DNA of 64,000 bases from Olivibacter sitiensis DSM 17696 (GTDB lineage: Bacteria; Bacteroidota; Bacteroidia; Sphingobacteriales; Sphingobacteriaceae), in contig NZ_ATZA01000016.1 of assembly GCF_000427965.1 (NCBI RefSeq), positions 38,533-102,532 on the forward strand, given 5' to 3'. The notes below the pieces were generated by a model. That model was not told where the DNA came from. It saw nothing but the letters and a program-made list of their open reading frames with translations, and did not search any database. Of this stretch, positions 45,442-55,419 are shown in pieces; within the stretch, counting starts at the first letter, position 1; each line of letters opens with the position of its first letter. Position numbers and translations under genes: made by a program.

Positions 45442-47853
45442 ATGATAAAAAACTACATCAAAATCGCTTGGCGCAATCTAGTTCGTCACAAGAAGACATC
45501 AACTATCAATATCCTTGGCTTAGCCATTGGGATAGCAGCATCTTTACTGCTATTTGTCATCGTACAATTTGAATGGAGCTACGATAAGTTTCAAACGAAC
45601 TATCGTACTGTTTACCGGGTGGTGACCGAGGATAGGTACGAAAATGATGTCGACTACAACAAGGGCGTGGCCTTTCCTACCCCCGAAGCGTTGAAACTGG
45701 ATATGCCCGAACTGAAAAGGATAGTACCCGTGTTCAATCAAAATGGCCAGGTAAATGTATTGAAAGAGGGGTCGGACAGACCCGAAAAGTTCCATGAAGA
45801 CATGGTACTTTTTACCACCGATGAGTTTTTCGATTTATTTGATGCCAAGTGGCTAGCAGGGAACCCTCATTCATTGACTGCTCCAGGGAATGTAGTCCTT
45901 GACAGGACAACAGCTACCAAGTATTTCGGGAACTGGCAAAAAGCCGTCAATCAATCTATCAAATTTGCTAATGTCCTTACGCTAAAAGTTAGCGGAATCG
46001 TGGAAGATGCTCCCAAGAACAGCAATTTCCCACTAGCAATGCTCATTTCCTTCAACTCTTTGAAAGCGGAAGGATTGCCTTTCGAATATAATCCTACTAA
46101 CTGGAATACCACGAGCAGTGACTTCCAGACCTATGTATTGATGGATGAACATGCCGATAGGGCGAAAATGGATCGGCAATTGGCTGCTTTTAGCAAAAAG
46201 CATTTTGAGGGCTTGGGAGTTTCTAAGAAGATCCACCATTTCCAACCGCTTGCGGAGATGCATTTTGATGAGCGGTACACGCCATTGGATGACAAACTGA
46301 CCAGAAAGTCCACCTTGCAGACCTTATCCATCGTGGGAATATTCATCATCATTATGGCTTCCATCAACTTCGTCAACCTCTCCACGGCTCAGGCGGTGGG
46401 CAAAAGTAAGGAAATAGGTATACGTAAGGTTTTGGGAAGCAATCGTATGTACCTCATTTTTCAGTCCTTTGGAGAGACCTTTCTCACCGTGCTATTGGCC
46501 ACATTACTGGCCATCGCCATAGCTTATGCCACTTTTCCATTTATCGACCAGATCGCCAATATCCCAAGTGAGACACATTTGCTGCAAGCAAGCTCCCTCC
46601 TTTTTCTGCTACTGACACTGCTCGTTATCACCCTACTTTCGGGTCTATACCCCGCATTGGTCATCTCTGGTTTCAAGCCTATACTCGCCCTGAAAAACAA
46701 GATGCATGTGGCACAGATAGGCGGCGTGTCCTTGCGTAGGGGATTGGTAGTGGTACAATTTGCCATTGCACAGTTATTGATGGTCGGCACCTTGGTGGCT
46801 GTCAAGCAAATGACCTATATTCGGGAGGCGGATCTCGGGTTTAACAAAGAAGCAATCTATTATGTAAACGTGCCTAGTGATGACAAGGCTAACAAGCGCA
46901 TGGATGTCTTCAAGCAACGCTTGCTGCAGGTACCTGCGGTGAAGTCCGTCAGCCTCGCCACGGACGTACCTTCGTCGGACAATAAATGGTCTTCCAACTT
47001 CTATTTTGACCATAGCAATGAGGACATCCCCTTCCCTACCTTCTTGAAGTTTGCCGATGCCGATTATTTCGACAACTACCAATTACAATTCATAACTGGG
47101 CAGGGTTATCGCGAAAGTGACACCCTGCGCGATGCCATTATCAACGAAACCATGGCCAAGAAGCTCTTGCTGAAATCACCAGAAGATGCGCTAGGGAAAA
47201 CCATACGTATAGGTAGCGGCCCTTGGTTGACCATCACCGGCGTGGTAAAGGATTTTGTACCGAACTCCTTAAAAGAAGAGATCAAGCCCATTATTATTTC
47301 CAGCAGGAAGGAACTGTATCAATTGGCAGGCATCAAATTGGACAAATCCGCTGGAGCAAAAACACTGGACGGCATCAAGTCCATTTATGATGATCTGTAT
47401 CCTCAAGATATTTATAATGCCAATTTTCTGGACGAAAGCATTGCCAACTTCTACAAAGAGGACAACCAATTGGCCAAGGTATATAAAATATTTGCGTTAT
47501 TGGCCATCGTCATTTCCTGTATAGGCCTCTACGGATTGGTTTCCTTTATGGCCGAGCAAAAAGTAAGGGAAATTGGTATACGTAAGGTATTGGGAGCATC
47601 GATAAGCAGCATCGTTTACTTGCTATCCAGGGAATTTATCTTCATGGTACTGATTGCTTTTGTTGTGGCCACGCCGATAGCTTATTACCTTATGACAGGT
47701 TGGCTGGAGAACTTCAACTATCGAATCAGCATAGGAGCAGGTCTCTTTGTCGTGGTCATTGTCATTTCCATGGCCATTGCGATGATAACCATTGGCTTTA
47801 AGGCCATAAAGGCAGCTGTGGCCAATCCGGTCGACAGTCTAAGGGATGAATGA
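45442..47853 (+). CDS. MacB/FtsX-like ABC transporter permease
   Basis: The 803-residue inner-membrane protein has the duplicated FtsX layout: helix 1 (about 18-40), a MacB-like periplasmic domain, three helices (about 285-430), then a second periplasmic domain and three more helices (about 680-795). GSxRMYLIFQSFGE and REIGIRKVLGASISSIVYLLSREF are FtsX coupling motifs that touch the ATPase. The ATG at 45442 (MIKNYIKIAWRNL) gives the family N-terminus; the open extension from 45166 is rejected. No ATPase gene is adjacent. In Bacteroidota such permeases are often induced by envelope or antimicrobial stress; substrate unknown. Confidence 0.9.
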   Translation: MIKNYIKIAWRNLVRHKKTSTINILGLAIGIAASLLLFVIVQFEWSYDKFQTNYRTVYRVVTEDRYENDVDYNKGVAFPTPEALKLDMPELKRIVPVFNQNGQVNVLKEGSDRPEKFHEDMVLFTTDEFFDLFDAKWLAGNPHSLTAPGNVVLDRTTATKYFGNWQKAVNQSIKFANVLTLKVSGIVEDAPKNSNFPLAMLISFNSLKAEGLPFEYNPTNWNTTSSDFQTYVLMDEHADRAKMDRQLAAFSKKHFEGLGVSKKIHHFQPLAEMHFDERYTPLDDKLTRKSTLQTLSIVGIFIIIMASINFVNLSTAQAVGKSKEIGIRKVLGSNRMYLIFQSFGETFLTVLLATLLAIAIAYATFPFIDQIANIPSETHLLQASSLLFLLLTLLVITLLSGLYPALVISGFKPILALKNKMHVAQIGGVSLRRGLVVVQFAIAQLLMVGTLVAVKQMTYIREADLGFNKEAIYYVNVPSDDKANKRMDVFKQRLLQVPAVKSVSLATDVPSSDNKWSSNFYFDHSNEDIPFPTFLKFADADYFDNYQLQFITGQGYRESDTLRDAIINETMAKKLLLKSPEDALGKTIRIGSGPWLTITGVVKDFVPNSLKEEIKPIIISSRKELYQLAGIKLDKSAGAKTLDGIKSIYDDLYPQDIYNANFLDESIANFYKEDNQLAKVYKIFALLAIVISCIGLYGLVSFMAEQKVREIGIRKVLGASISSIVYLLSREFIFMVLIAFVVATPIAYYLMTGWLENFNYRISIGAGLFVVVIVISMAIAMITIGFKAIKAAVANPVDSLRDE

Positions 47854-47866
47854 TTTTGGGCTGTCA

Positions 47867-47969
47867 GCCATCTGAAATCGGCCAGGGGCTTACTTTCTGA
47901 CTGCCGATAACCGAAAAAATAGATTAACTATGCAGTCATCCGAAAGCTGACTGCTGATATCTGATAACT
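47867..47969 (+). repeat. Leader repeat, copy 2
   Basis: This is the second copy of the leader repeat, filling almost all of the gap between the two permease genes. It differs from copy 1 at scattered positions and by a short deletion near 47932. Words such as GCTGACTGCTGATATCTGATA inside it are of the low-complexity CTGATA kind. Confidence 0.75.
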
Positions 47970-50348
47970 ATGCTAAAAAACTACATCAAAATTGCATTTA
48001 GAAACCTCATTCGGCACAAGTCGTTTTCCTTGTTGAATATCGCTGGACTGTCTGTTGGCATGGCATCCAGCATCCTGATCCTGCTGTGGGTGCAAAACGA
48101 AAAAAGCTACGATCGTTTTCACGCGAATGCCCACGAGATATACCGAATTACCGTTGAGTTTGGCGATGAATTTCATGCTGCCGTAAATCCTCCGCCTATG
48201 TCGGTAGAGCTGAAAGCAAAGATACCTGCCATCAAAAACATAGTGAGACTGACGCATCCAATGACCAGTGTTTTCTGGTACGATGATAAGCGCTTTGAAG
48301 AAAAGGGAGGCTTTTATACCGATTCCACGTTTTTGGATGTTTTTTCATTCCCCCTATTGGCAGGAGATGCCGCTACTGCCTTGAAAAGTCCCGATGCCAT
48401 CCTGATTACCGAACGCATGGCAATAAAATACTTTGGCGATACCAACCCCATCGGCAAGACGCTACGAAGGGAAAACAACCAATCCAAGACAGTTACTGGA
48501 GTACTGGGCGATATTCCAGCCAATTCGCACCTGCAATTTGACTACCTCATGCCTTTGTCGTCCCTTGATAAAAATGATTGGACCTATCCCAGTGATGAAT
48601 GGGGAAACTTTATCTACTATGCCTATATCCAATTGGAAAAAACATTCGAGCCGACAACAGTAAATCTTCTGGCATTGGAAAAACAGATGAATGACATCTA
48701 CAAGATTCATCAGGATGAATCCGTGCTCAAATCTGCTTTCACAGCCCAACCGTTAAGGGACATACACCTACATTCCAATTTGCAGGTGGATCTTTCGGGA
48801 CATGGAAACATCCAATACGTCAACATCTTGTTTATAGTGGCCATTTTTATCCTACTAGTAGCCTGCATCAATTTCATGAACCTGGCCACGGCACGCTCCA
48901 GTCGCAGGGCCAAGGAAGTGGGTATGCGCAAAGTGGTAGGTGCTGCCCGCAGCCAGCTTGTCGGACAGTTTCTGGGTGAATCTATATTCATTTCTCTCAT
49001 TTCGCTTCTCCTAGCCATAGGCATGGTTTGGCTCGCGCTTCCCACCTTCAACTACCTGGCTGGAAAAGAATTAGCTATTACACTTTTTGATGGCAAGACC
49101 TTACTTTCGCTCTTGGGCATTGCCTTATTGACAGGGATCGTGGCCGGTAGCTACCCCGCCTTGTTCTTGTCCGGATTTCGACCAATTGCAGTACTTAAAG
49201 GGACACTATCCATCAAAGGAAGTGGAGGGCGTATCTTCCGCAATACCTTGGTCATTACGCAATTCGTTGTCTCCATAGTACTTTTGGTCGGCACGATGGT
49301 CGTATACCGTCAGTTGCACTACATGAAAGATCGAAATATAGGATATGAAAAATCAAACCTGATGTACGTCCCCATGAGTGGGGAGATATGGGGCAAACAA
49401 GAAGCCTACAAAAATGCACTGAAAGAAAACCCATTAACCACACGGTTTACGGTAATTGATGCGATACCTAGCAACCTGAAAAGTGGCACCATTGATCACG
49501 ACTGGGAAGGCAAAGATCCCAATTCGCAAATCGTCATACCAGTTATGGATGTAAGCGAAAGCTTTTTTGAGGTGTTTCAGACCGAGCTGGCTGCTGGACG
49601 TGCTTTCTCTACTGATTTCAAGGGCGATTCAAGTAATTATATCATAAACGAAAAACTGTCAGGCATCATGGACCTAAATCCCGAAGAGGCCATAGGCAAA
49701 CCCTTTAGCCTGTGGGGAAAACGAGGGATGATTGTGGGCGTGGTAAAAGATTTCAATTTCAAACCGGCTACCCAATCCATAGAGCCCATTGTCCTGCAAT
49801 TGAACAATTGGGGAGGTATAGCAGTGGTACGCACCCAGCCAAAAGCCACTGAAGCGACCATCAAGGCGCTGGAAGAAATCAATGCGAAGCTCAATCCGGA
49901 CTTTCCGTTTACTTATGGTTTTGTTGATCAGGATTTAAACAACTTATACGATGGCGAGCAAAGGCTGGCAAATCTGTTCAATTTGTTTGCCATACTTGCC
50001 ATAGGCATATCCTGCTTGGGCTTATATGGTCTATCGGCCTTTGTTACGGAGCAAAAATTCAAGGAGATAGGCATCAGGAAGGTGCTTGGAGCCAGAGTAA
50101 TCAGCATCGTCTACCTATTATCAAAGAATTTCATCAAATTAATACTGCTAGCCATCATCATTGCCACGCTATTGGCTTTGTATGCGCTAGAAAATTGGCT
50201 GAACAGTTTTGCCTACCGCATTGATATACAATGGTGGATATTTGCCTTGGCAGGATTAGCGGCAATTTTGGTAGCCCTTATTACGGTGGCCACACAAACC
50301 ATTAAGGCCGCTTTGGCCAATCCCGTTGATTCGCTACGCGATGAATAA
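47970..50348 (+). CDS. MacB/FtsX-like ABC transporter permease, second copy
   Basis: The 792-residue protein is a paralogue of the preceding permease with the same N-terminus (MLKNYIKIAFRNLIRHK) and C-terminus (ANPVDSLRDE in both). It has the two-fold FtsX pattern: first helix about 20-42, periplasmic domain, three helices about 280-430, second periplasmic domain, three helices about 670-785. Coupling motifs are KEVGMRKVVGAARSQLVGQFLGES and KEIGIRKVLGARVISIVYLLS. The two gene products could form a heteromeric pore. The ATPase must be encoded elsewhere. Confidence 0.9.
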   Translation: MLKNYIKIAFRNLIRHKSFSLLNIAGLSVGMASSILILLWVQNEKSYDRFHANAHEIYRITVEFGDEFHAAVNPPPMSVELKAKIPAIKNIVRLTHPMTSVFWYDDKRFEEKGGFYTDSTFLDVFSFPLLAGDAATALKSPDAILITERMAIKYFGDTNPIGKTLRRENNQSKTVTGVLGDIPANSHLQFDYLMPLSSLDKNDWTYPSDEWGNFIYYAYIQLEKTFEPTTVNLLALEKQMNDIYKIHQDESVLKSAFTAQPLRDIHLHSNLQVDLSGHGNIQYVNILFIVAIFILLVACINFMNLATARSSRRAKEVGMRKVVGAARSQLVGQFLGESIFISLISLLLAIGMVWLALPTFNYLAGKELAITLFDGKTLLSLLGIALLTGIVAGSYPALFLSGFRPIAVLKGTLSIKGSGGRIFRNTLVITQFVVSIVLLVGTMVVYRQLHYMKDRNIGYEKSNLMYVPMSGEIWGKQEAYKNALKENPLTTRFTVIDAIPSNLKSGTIDHDWEGKDPNSQIVIPVMDVSESFFEVFQTELAAGRAFSTDFKGDSSNYIINEKLSGIMDLNPEEAIGKPFSLWGKRGMIVGVVKDFNFKPATQSIEPIVLQLNNWGGIAVVRTQPKATEATIKALEEINAKLNPDFPFTYGFVDQDLNNLYDGEQRLANLFNLFAILAIGISCLGLYGLSAFVTEQKFKEIGIRKVLGARVISIVYLLSKNFIKLILLAIIIATLLALYALENWLNSFAYRIDIQWWIFALAGLAAILVALITVATQTIKAALANPVDSLRDE

Positions 50349-50459
50349 TGATTGCTAAAAGCAAAGAGACCAGAGATTAAAGCTGCTGACAACTTACGCA
50401 AAGCTTTCGTCTTTCTGCTTTAACCTTTTAGCTTGGATTATATATCTAATGTCTAAGTA

Positions 50460-51401
50460 CTAACTGATGGTAATCCCTATCTTTCCTACAATGCCTCCAT
50501 GGGCCAATAGTTGATGTGCCTGCTCCAGCTCTTCCAAAGGGAAGGTGGCCGCTAGTGGCAACAGTAGCAGATGTCCTTCCGCTTGTTGTTTCAGATACAA
50601 CAAATCGGCCGAACGAGGTTTTACGTTTACCATTTTCATCTTGCTTTCACAAAGCATGTCCATTGCTGTAGTTACCATACCCTTGATATGCTGTGTAGCT
50701 CCTCGCGTGGTAATGAAGCGAGCGTGCTCATGGAGATGCTCTTTCATATCGCTATAGGTATATTTTCCTGCGGCATCAAAAATCAGGTCATATTTGGCTT
50801 CGCTGGGTATGCGCTGCCTTTCGTAATCGATCACCACATCGCAGCCTAATTCTTTGGCCTGATCGCGGTGGCCTTCCCTGCACACACCGCTGACATGCGC
50901 CTCTAATCCCTTTGCCAATTGTACGGCAGAAGCCCCAACACCTCCGGTACACCCGGTAATCAATACGGTATCTTCCCTACGTATATGGCCTATACTGAAT
51001 AGGGATTGATAAGCCGTAAGGCCTACAAGAGGAATGATGCCTGCCTGCAAATAGCTTAAATTGGCCGGCTTCAAAACGGCCCATGATTCGTCAACCACTA
51101 TTTCCTCGGCAAACGTTCCTCCGTGCAGCACGGGCGTCATCCCAAAAACCTCGTCCCCTTCCTTGAACAAACGACTCTTAGAGGCAAGAACCCGACCGCA
51201 AAAGTCGTTTCCAATAATTTGATTGCTCGTTCCCATTAGGTTGAGCAAAGATTTCCCCATCCGCATGATGGCATCGACCGGATTGACCGAAGAAGCGAAA
51301 TTTCTCACCAATAGCTGACCCGCCTTAATAACTGGGCTTGGTAATTCTTTGATCCTAAATTTCGGGGAGGTTCCTATTCCTTCCAATACTGCCGCTTTCA
51401 T
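50460..51401 (-). CDS. Medium-chain dehydrogenase/reductase, quinone-oxidoreductase-like
   Basis: The 313-residue protein is an NAD(P)H-dependent medium-chain reductase without zinc-ligand motifs, so of the quinone-oxidoreductase/enoyl-reductase type. The N-terminal catalytic domain has NPVDAIMRMG and GNDFCGRVLA. The Rossmann part has the nucleotide motif TGCTGGVGASAVQLAK (about residues 148-163). The C-terminus reads LEQAHQLLAHGGIVGKIGI, as usual. The substrate cannot be named. It is convergent with the permease gene. Confidence 0.88.
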   Translation of the reverse strand: MKAAVLEGIGTSPKFRIKELPSPVIKAGQLLVRNFASSVNPVDAIMRMGKSLLNLMGTSNQIIGNDFCGRVLASKSRLFKEGDEVFGMTPVLHGGTFAEEIVVDESWAVLKPANLSYLQAGIIPLVGLTAYQSLFSIGHIRREDTVLITGCTGGVGASAVQLAKGLEAHVSGVCREGHRDQAKELGCDVVIDYERQRIPSEAKYDLIFDAAGKYTYSDMKEHLHEHARFITTRGATQHIKGMVTTAMDMLCESKMKMVNVKPRSADLLYLKQQAEGHLLLLPLAATFPLEELEQAHQLLAHGGIVGKIGITIS

Positions 51402-51545
51402 ATGAAAAACTTAAACACTGTGAAATAACAACAGGTAATTTATGCTTTTGTGCGTGCACTATTGTTTGCTCTGTATCATTTTACAAAGAGCTGCCGGAAA
51501 GAAACAAGAATTTAGGGTACTATAACTCAATGATATGGATATGAA

Positions 51546-51576
51546 TTGTTATTATGGATTTCCGTTGTTATATTTG
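51546..51576 (+). promoter_or_regulatory. Promoter of the second toxin-antitoxin operon
   Basis: TTG (51546-51548), 20 nt, then TATATTTG (51569-51576) is a perfect Bacteroidota promoter. It lies 22 nt before the ATG at 51599 and rules out the longer reading frame that opens at 51554. Confidence 0.6.
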
Positions 51577-51598
51577 TACGACACAAAGGTTTGTTATC

Positions 51599-51844
51599 AT
51601 GGCCAATTCGGTAAATCATCTTAGAAGTACCTTAATCGATAAATTGATGGCTATCAATAACGAAGGTTATTTAGAGGCATTAAACAATCTTATCGATAAA
51701 AGCGGAGTAACCAAAGACACTTATTCACCTACAGAAGCCCAAACAGAAATGCTGATGATGAGCGAACAAGACATCAAGCACGGACTCCTTTTTTCCCAAG
51801 AAAAATTGGATGAAGAAGATTTGAAATGGCTAGACCAACTGTAG
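51599..51844 (+). CDS. Antitoxin of a RelE/ParE-type pair
   Basis: The 81-residue protein MANSVNHLRSTLIDKL and on is a predicted antitoxin because it overlaps a RelE/ParE-like toxin gene by 19 nt. The N-terminal half is helical and could dimerise; the C-terminal half (QTEMLMMSEQDIKHG, then an acidic end) is typical of toxin-wrapping tails in Bacteroidota. A clear DNA-binding motif is not visible. The ATG at 51599 is chosen because the promoter box ends at 51576. Confidence 0.75.
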   Translation: MANSVNHLRSTLIDKLMAINNEGYLEALNNLIDKSGVTKDTYSPTEAQTEMLMMSEQDIKHGLLFSQEKLDEEDLKWLDQL

Positions 51845-52134
51845 TATGGACCCAAACGGCGATAAAGCAACGAAGGGCTGTCTTTCGATATTGGACTGAA
51901 CGAAATGGATCTCCAGAATACGCTAAGAAACTCTTAAAACAAATAAAGTCACGCATAAACTTAATCGTTAATCACCCCGAAGCCTGTATACCCACTGATT
52001 TTCCAAACACCCGAATGACGACTATGGGTCACTTCGGTCTCTTTTACAGACATGTAGACAATCAAATCATTATCATGGCTTTTTGGGACAATCGACAAGA
52101 TCCAAAAAAGCTTAGAGCTTTGCTAGATAATTAA
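51826..52134 (+). CDS. RelE/ParE family toxin
   Basis: The 102-residue protein has the RelE/ParE fold pattern: VVWTQTAIKQRRAVFRYW (helix with the Y-W pair), YAKKLLKQIKSRINLIVNHPEACIPTDFP, then strands GHFGLFYRHVDNQIIIMAFWDNRQDPKKL. The final FWDNRQDP is the common FWDxRxDP end of ParE-like toxins. It may poison gyrase (ParE) or cut mRNA (RelE); the sequence does not decide. It overlaps the antitoxin gene. Confidence 0.88.
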   Translation: MARPTVVWTQTAIKQRRAVFRYWTERNGSPEYAKKLLKQIKSRINLIVNHPEACIPTDFPNTRMTTMGHFGLFYRHVDNQIIIMAFWDNRQDPKKLRALLDN

Positions 52135-52182
52135 AAGCCTCCAATAAGCCTATCGGCAAAAGTGTAATTTCCCACTGGCCTA

Positions 52183-54714
52183 TTACTCCTTGCGAAGTAC
52201 CTCCAATGGCGACTGCCTTAAAATAGATAAGCTATTGATCACCCCGATGAAAACGGTCAGAGCAGAAACGGAGAGCACCAACAGCAATACGCCTCCCATA
52301 GGAGGGATAAAAGAAGTTTCGAAAACAAAAACGGCCAATAGACTGCTTCCCAGCACGGCCAACATTATACCCGTAAAGGAAGCCAGCACGCCCAAAAAGA
52401 GGTATTCGCATAGGGTGATTACCAAAATCTGCCTACGGCTGGCGCCCAAAGTGCGCAACAGCACATTTTCCCTAATACGCTGGTATTTGCTGATCATGAC
52501 CGAAGCGATCAACACAACCAGTCCCGTCAATATGCTGAAACCGCCGATAAACTGGATGACAAAGCCAATTTTCTCCAATAGACTGTCCAGCACCTCCAAG
52601 ATCATATTGAGATCGAGCACCGATATATTGGGAAAGCGGCTTACGATCAGCTGTTGGAAAGCGGCCGACTCGCTTTCGCTATTAATCCGGGTCATCAGTA
52701 CATGGAACTGGGGCGCTTGGTCTATCGTCCCTTTGGCAAAGACCAATCTGAAATTGGTCTGAAAGCGGTTCCAATCCACTTCCCTAAAACTGCTCACTAT
52801 CGCGGGCACCGTCACCCCTTGCACGTTCAGCAATAACCTGTCTCCTACCTGTACACCGATACGTTCGGCATAGCGCTTTTCCAATGACACCTGTCCCGTA
52901 TCGCCTTGCATGACCTCTCCTATCCATTTGCCATCCGTAATTTTCTCGGATTCAAACAAGGAGTCGCGATAGGTAGCTCTAATCTCTCCACGAAAAGCGC
53001 GTTGCGACAGCTCGCTTGTGCTGTCTGACCGTATATCGGCCATCGTATGCCCGTTTATGGCCGCTATCTGCATGGTCACAATGGGCACTTCCTGCATCAC
53101 GGGCAAACCGGCATCCAGGGTCAAGTGCTTTACCGAATCCTTTTGTCCGGTTTGTATATCAAAAAGCACCATATTGGCCTGATTGTTAGAAGAGGCCATG
53201 CTCACCCGCTCCAAGAGCATATCCTGCACAAAAAACAAGGTGGCAATAAACGCCGTACCTAGACCAATAGAAACTAGCAACACCAAGGTTTGGTTATGTG
53301 GCCTATATAAGTTGGCCAACCCCTGACGCCAAAGGTAGGGCCACTTGCTTGGAAAATGGCGCCTTATGAGATAGACAAATCCCTTTGCCACACCATACAG
53401 CAGGGCAAAAGTGAAAGCTATGCCTAGCATGAAAAAGAAGGTCTGCATCCAGTCGCGCAACTGCCATCTGGCAAAGACCACCACAAATACGACAATCAAT
53501 GAATAGATCCACCACCTTAGGGGATCCTTCCATGACGGGGCGGTCTCCTCATTCACGCGCAAGGTATTCAGGGGCGAAATATGGCGTACTGCCACCAAGG
53601 GTACCAAGGCAAAGAGGATAGAAATTACCATGCCCAATCCCACACCTTGTACGATGGCCGGCCAGGAGACTTGGCTGCTCAAAGCAACAGGAAGGAAATC
53701 CTGCATCACCAAAGGCAGGAAGTATTGGATCATAGTACCCAGCAAGGCCCCCAATATGCCCCCCGCCAATCCAATCCCTGCTATCTGAACCAAAAAAATG
53801 AAGAAAGCCTGCCTAGCGCTCGTGCCGAGGCAACGCAATATGGCTACCGTAACCAATTTTTCACGTACATAGATATGTACGGCACTGGACACACCTATAC
53901 AGCCCAAGAGCAGAGCTATAAACCCCACCAAGCCCATGAAATCTGCTACATCCGAAAAAGAACGTCCGGCACTTTCCTTGGTAGAGGCTATGGTAGCGCT
54001 TTGCAATTGCAGTTCCTCCAATCGATCGTCCAGCTGCTTTACCAAGTCGTCCACTCGGAAACCTTGCGGAAACTTAAAATAGTAACGGTATTCTATGCGG
54101 CTGCCTACTTGTTGCAAGCCAGTGCCTTCCAAATAGCGAAGCGGAACATATACCGTTGGCGCCATGGCGCCCGAAAAGGCTGTCTGTCCAGGTGAATTGA
54201 TCAAGCTACCACTGATACTGAAATCGCTCACGCCCAATTGGAGGGTATCTTGCACCTCGGCACCAAACTGCAGCATCAAGGTTTTGTCTACCAGTACCGA
54301 TTGCTCCTGTCCAAAGTGCAGGGCCCCTTCCACCGGTACTGTCTCCAAAGTGCCATAGAAAGGAAAAGCGCCAGACAAAGCACGCACCTGGACCAGACGC
54401 GATCCATTGGCCTTGGGAAAACGTGCCATGGATACAAAACGTTCTTCACGGGCATGATCTTCACTCAGACCAATGAGAGAATCGACAAATGCCAGCGCAG
54501 CCTCGCTGGGCTTGCGCCTGCTTTCCAGTTCCAGATCGGCCCCAATAAGGCCAGCTGCCTGATCGTCGATATCGCGCTTCAGATTGGCATTGAAGGAATA
54601 CATGGCTACCAATGACGCAATACCCAATACAATGGACGCTATGAAGAGAAACAACCTCGATCGGCTTTTTCTGCTGTCGCGCCATGCCATTCGGAAAATC
54701 CATCGCCAGTTCAA
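52183..54714 (-). CDS. FtsX-like ABC transporter permease (YbbP type)
   Basis: The 843-residue inner-membrane permease has a short N-terminal helix (about 20-40), a periplasmic domain, about three helices (260-390), extra helices around 400-450 and 470-500, a second periplasmic domain and three final helices (about 720-835). This ten-helix pattern matches YbbP rather than MacB. Its start overlaps the 3' end of the ATPase gene by 4 nt. With the divergent TesA-like gene this reproduces the E. coli tesA-ybbA-ybbP arrangement. The transported molecule is unknown; lipid or toxin export is inferred. Confidence 0.9.
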   Translation of the reverse strand: MNWRWIFRMAWRDSRKSRSRLFLFIASIVLGIASLVAMYSFNANLKRDIDDQAAGLIGADLELESRRKPSEAALAFVDSLIGLSEDHAREERFVSMARFPKANGSRLVQVRALSGAFPFYGTLETVPVEGALHFGQEQSVLVDKTLMLQFGAEVQDTLQLGVSDFSISGSLINSPGQTAFSGAMAPTVYVPLRYLEGTGLQQVGSRIEYRYYFKFPQGFRVDDLVKQLDDRLEELQLQSATIASTKESAGRSFSDVADFMGLVGFIALLLGCIGVSSAVHIYVREKLVTVAILRCLGTSARQAFFIFLVQIAGIGLAGGILGALLGTMIQYFLPLVMQDFLPVALSSQVSWPAIVQGVGLGMVISILFALVPLVAVRHISPLNTLRVNEETAPSWKDPLRWWIYSLIVVFVVVFARWQLRDWMQTFFFMLGIAFTFALLYGVAKGFVYLIRRHFPSKWPYLWRQGLANLYRPHNQTLVLLVSIGLGTAFIATLFFVQDMLLERVSMASSNNQANMVLFDIQTGQKDSVKHLTLDAGLPVMQEVPIVTMQIAAINGHTMADIRSDSTSELSQRAFRGEIRATYRDSLFESEKITDGKWIGEVMQGDTGQVSLEKRYAERIGVQVGDRLLLNVQGVTVPAIVSSFREVDWNRFQTNFRLVFAKGTIDQAPQFHVLMTRINSESESAAFQQLIVSRFPNISVLDLNMILEVLDSLLEKIGFVIQFIGGFSILTGLVVLIASVMISKYQRIRENVLLRTLGASRRQILVITLCEYLFLGVLASFTGIMLAVLGSSLLAVFVFETSFIPPMGGVLLLVLSVSALTVFIGVINSLSILRQSPLEVLRKE

Positions 54715-55379
54715 TGTATCCTCCCTCCCTTTATATGTATGATGCGCTGCGTCTTTGCCGCTAGATCCAGATCGTGCGTCACCAGTACCAATGTCGTACC
54801 CGCCTCCCGGTTGAGCTGAAAAAGCAGTTCTTCCACCAACTGGCCGGTTTCTGCATCGAGATTGCCCGTCGGCTCATCGGCAAAGAGGATCTTGGGCTTG
54901 TTTGCAAATGCCCTGGCCAGGGAGACCCGCTGTTGTTCACCACCGGAAAGCTGCGACGGATAATGCGCAGCTCTGCTGGCTAAACCCACCTTTTCCAATA
55001 ATTCAATAGCCATACCGGACGCATCCCTGACGCCATGAAGCTCCATGGGCACCATCACATTCTCCAGGGCCGTAAGGGTGGGCAAAAGCTGGAAGTTTTG
55101 AAAGATAAAACCCACATGGGCATTGCGCACCTGGGCCAACTCATCTTCGCTAAGCCCGTTAAGCGCTATTTCATTGAGCAATACTGTTCCATCACTACAC
55201 TGATCGAGCCCGGCACAAAGCCCCAGCAAGGTTGTTTTGCCGCTCCCGGAAGGGCCTACAATGGCTGCGGTAGCCCCCGTCTCTATCTCAAAACTGATAT
55301 CTCTTAATACTGGAATAGTAACCCCCCTAAGGGTATAGTTCTTGGAAACCTGCTGTAGCTGAAGAATACTTGCTGCCAT
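54711..55379 (-). CDS. ABC transporter ATP-binding protein (YbbA type)
   Basis: The 222-residue ATPase has Walker [10 protein letters not shown] (about 40-48), Q-loop [11 protein letters not shown], signature [15 protein letters not shown], Walker [13 protein letters not shown] and H-loop THD. It belongs to the MacB/LolD/YbbA group. The 4-nt overlap with the permease gene shows they form one transporter. The start lies 40 nt from that of the divergent esterase gene, so the two promoters share this small gap. Confidence 0.93.
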   Translation of the reverse strand: MAASILQLQQVSKNYTLRGVTIPVLRDISFEIETGATAAIVGPSGSGKTTLLGLCAGLDQCSDGTVLLNEIALNGLSEDELAQVRNAHVGFIFQNFQLLPTLTALENVMVPMELHGVRDASGMAIELLEKVGLASRAAHYPSQLSGGEQQRVSLARAFANKPKILFADEPTGNLDAETGQLVEELLFQLNREAGTTLVLVTHDLDLAAKTQRIIHIKGGRIH

Positions 55380-55419
55380 AAATGATTGATGTAATTGGGA
55401 TAATGCTTAATTTAGTCCC

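Noticed and set aside
52190..54615. Several plus-strand ORFs of 60-204 codons opposite the YbbP-type permease
   Set aside because: They are antisense shadows of a well-supported gene with no recognisable domains, and their frames follow its codon pattern.
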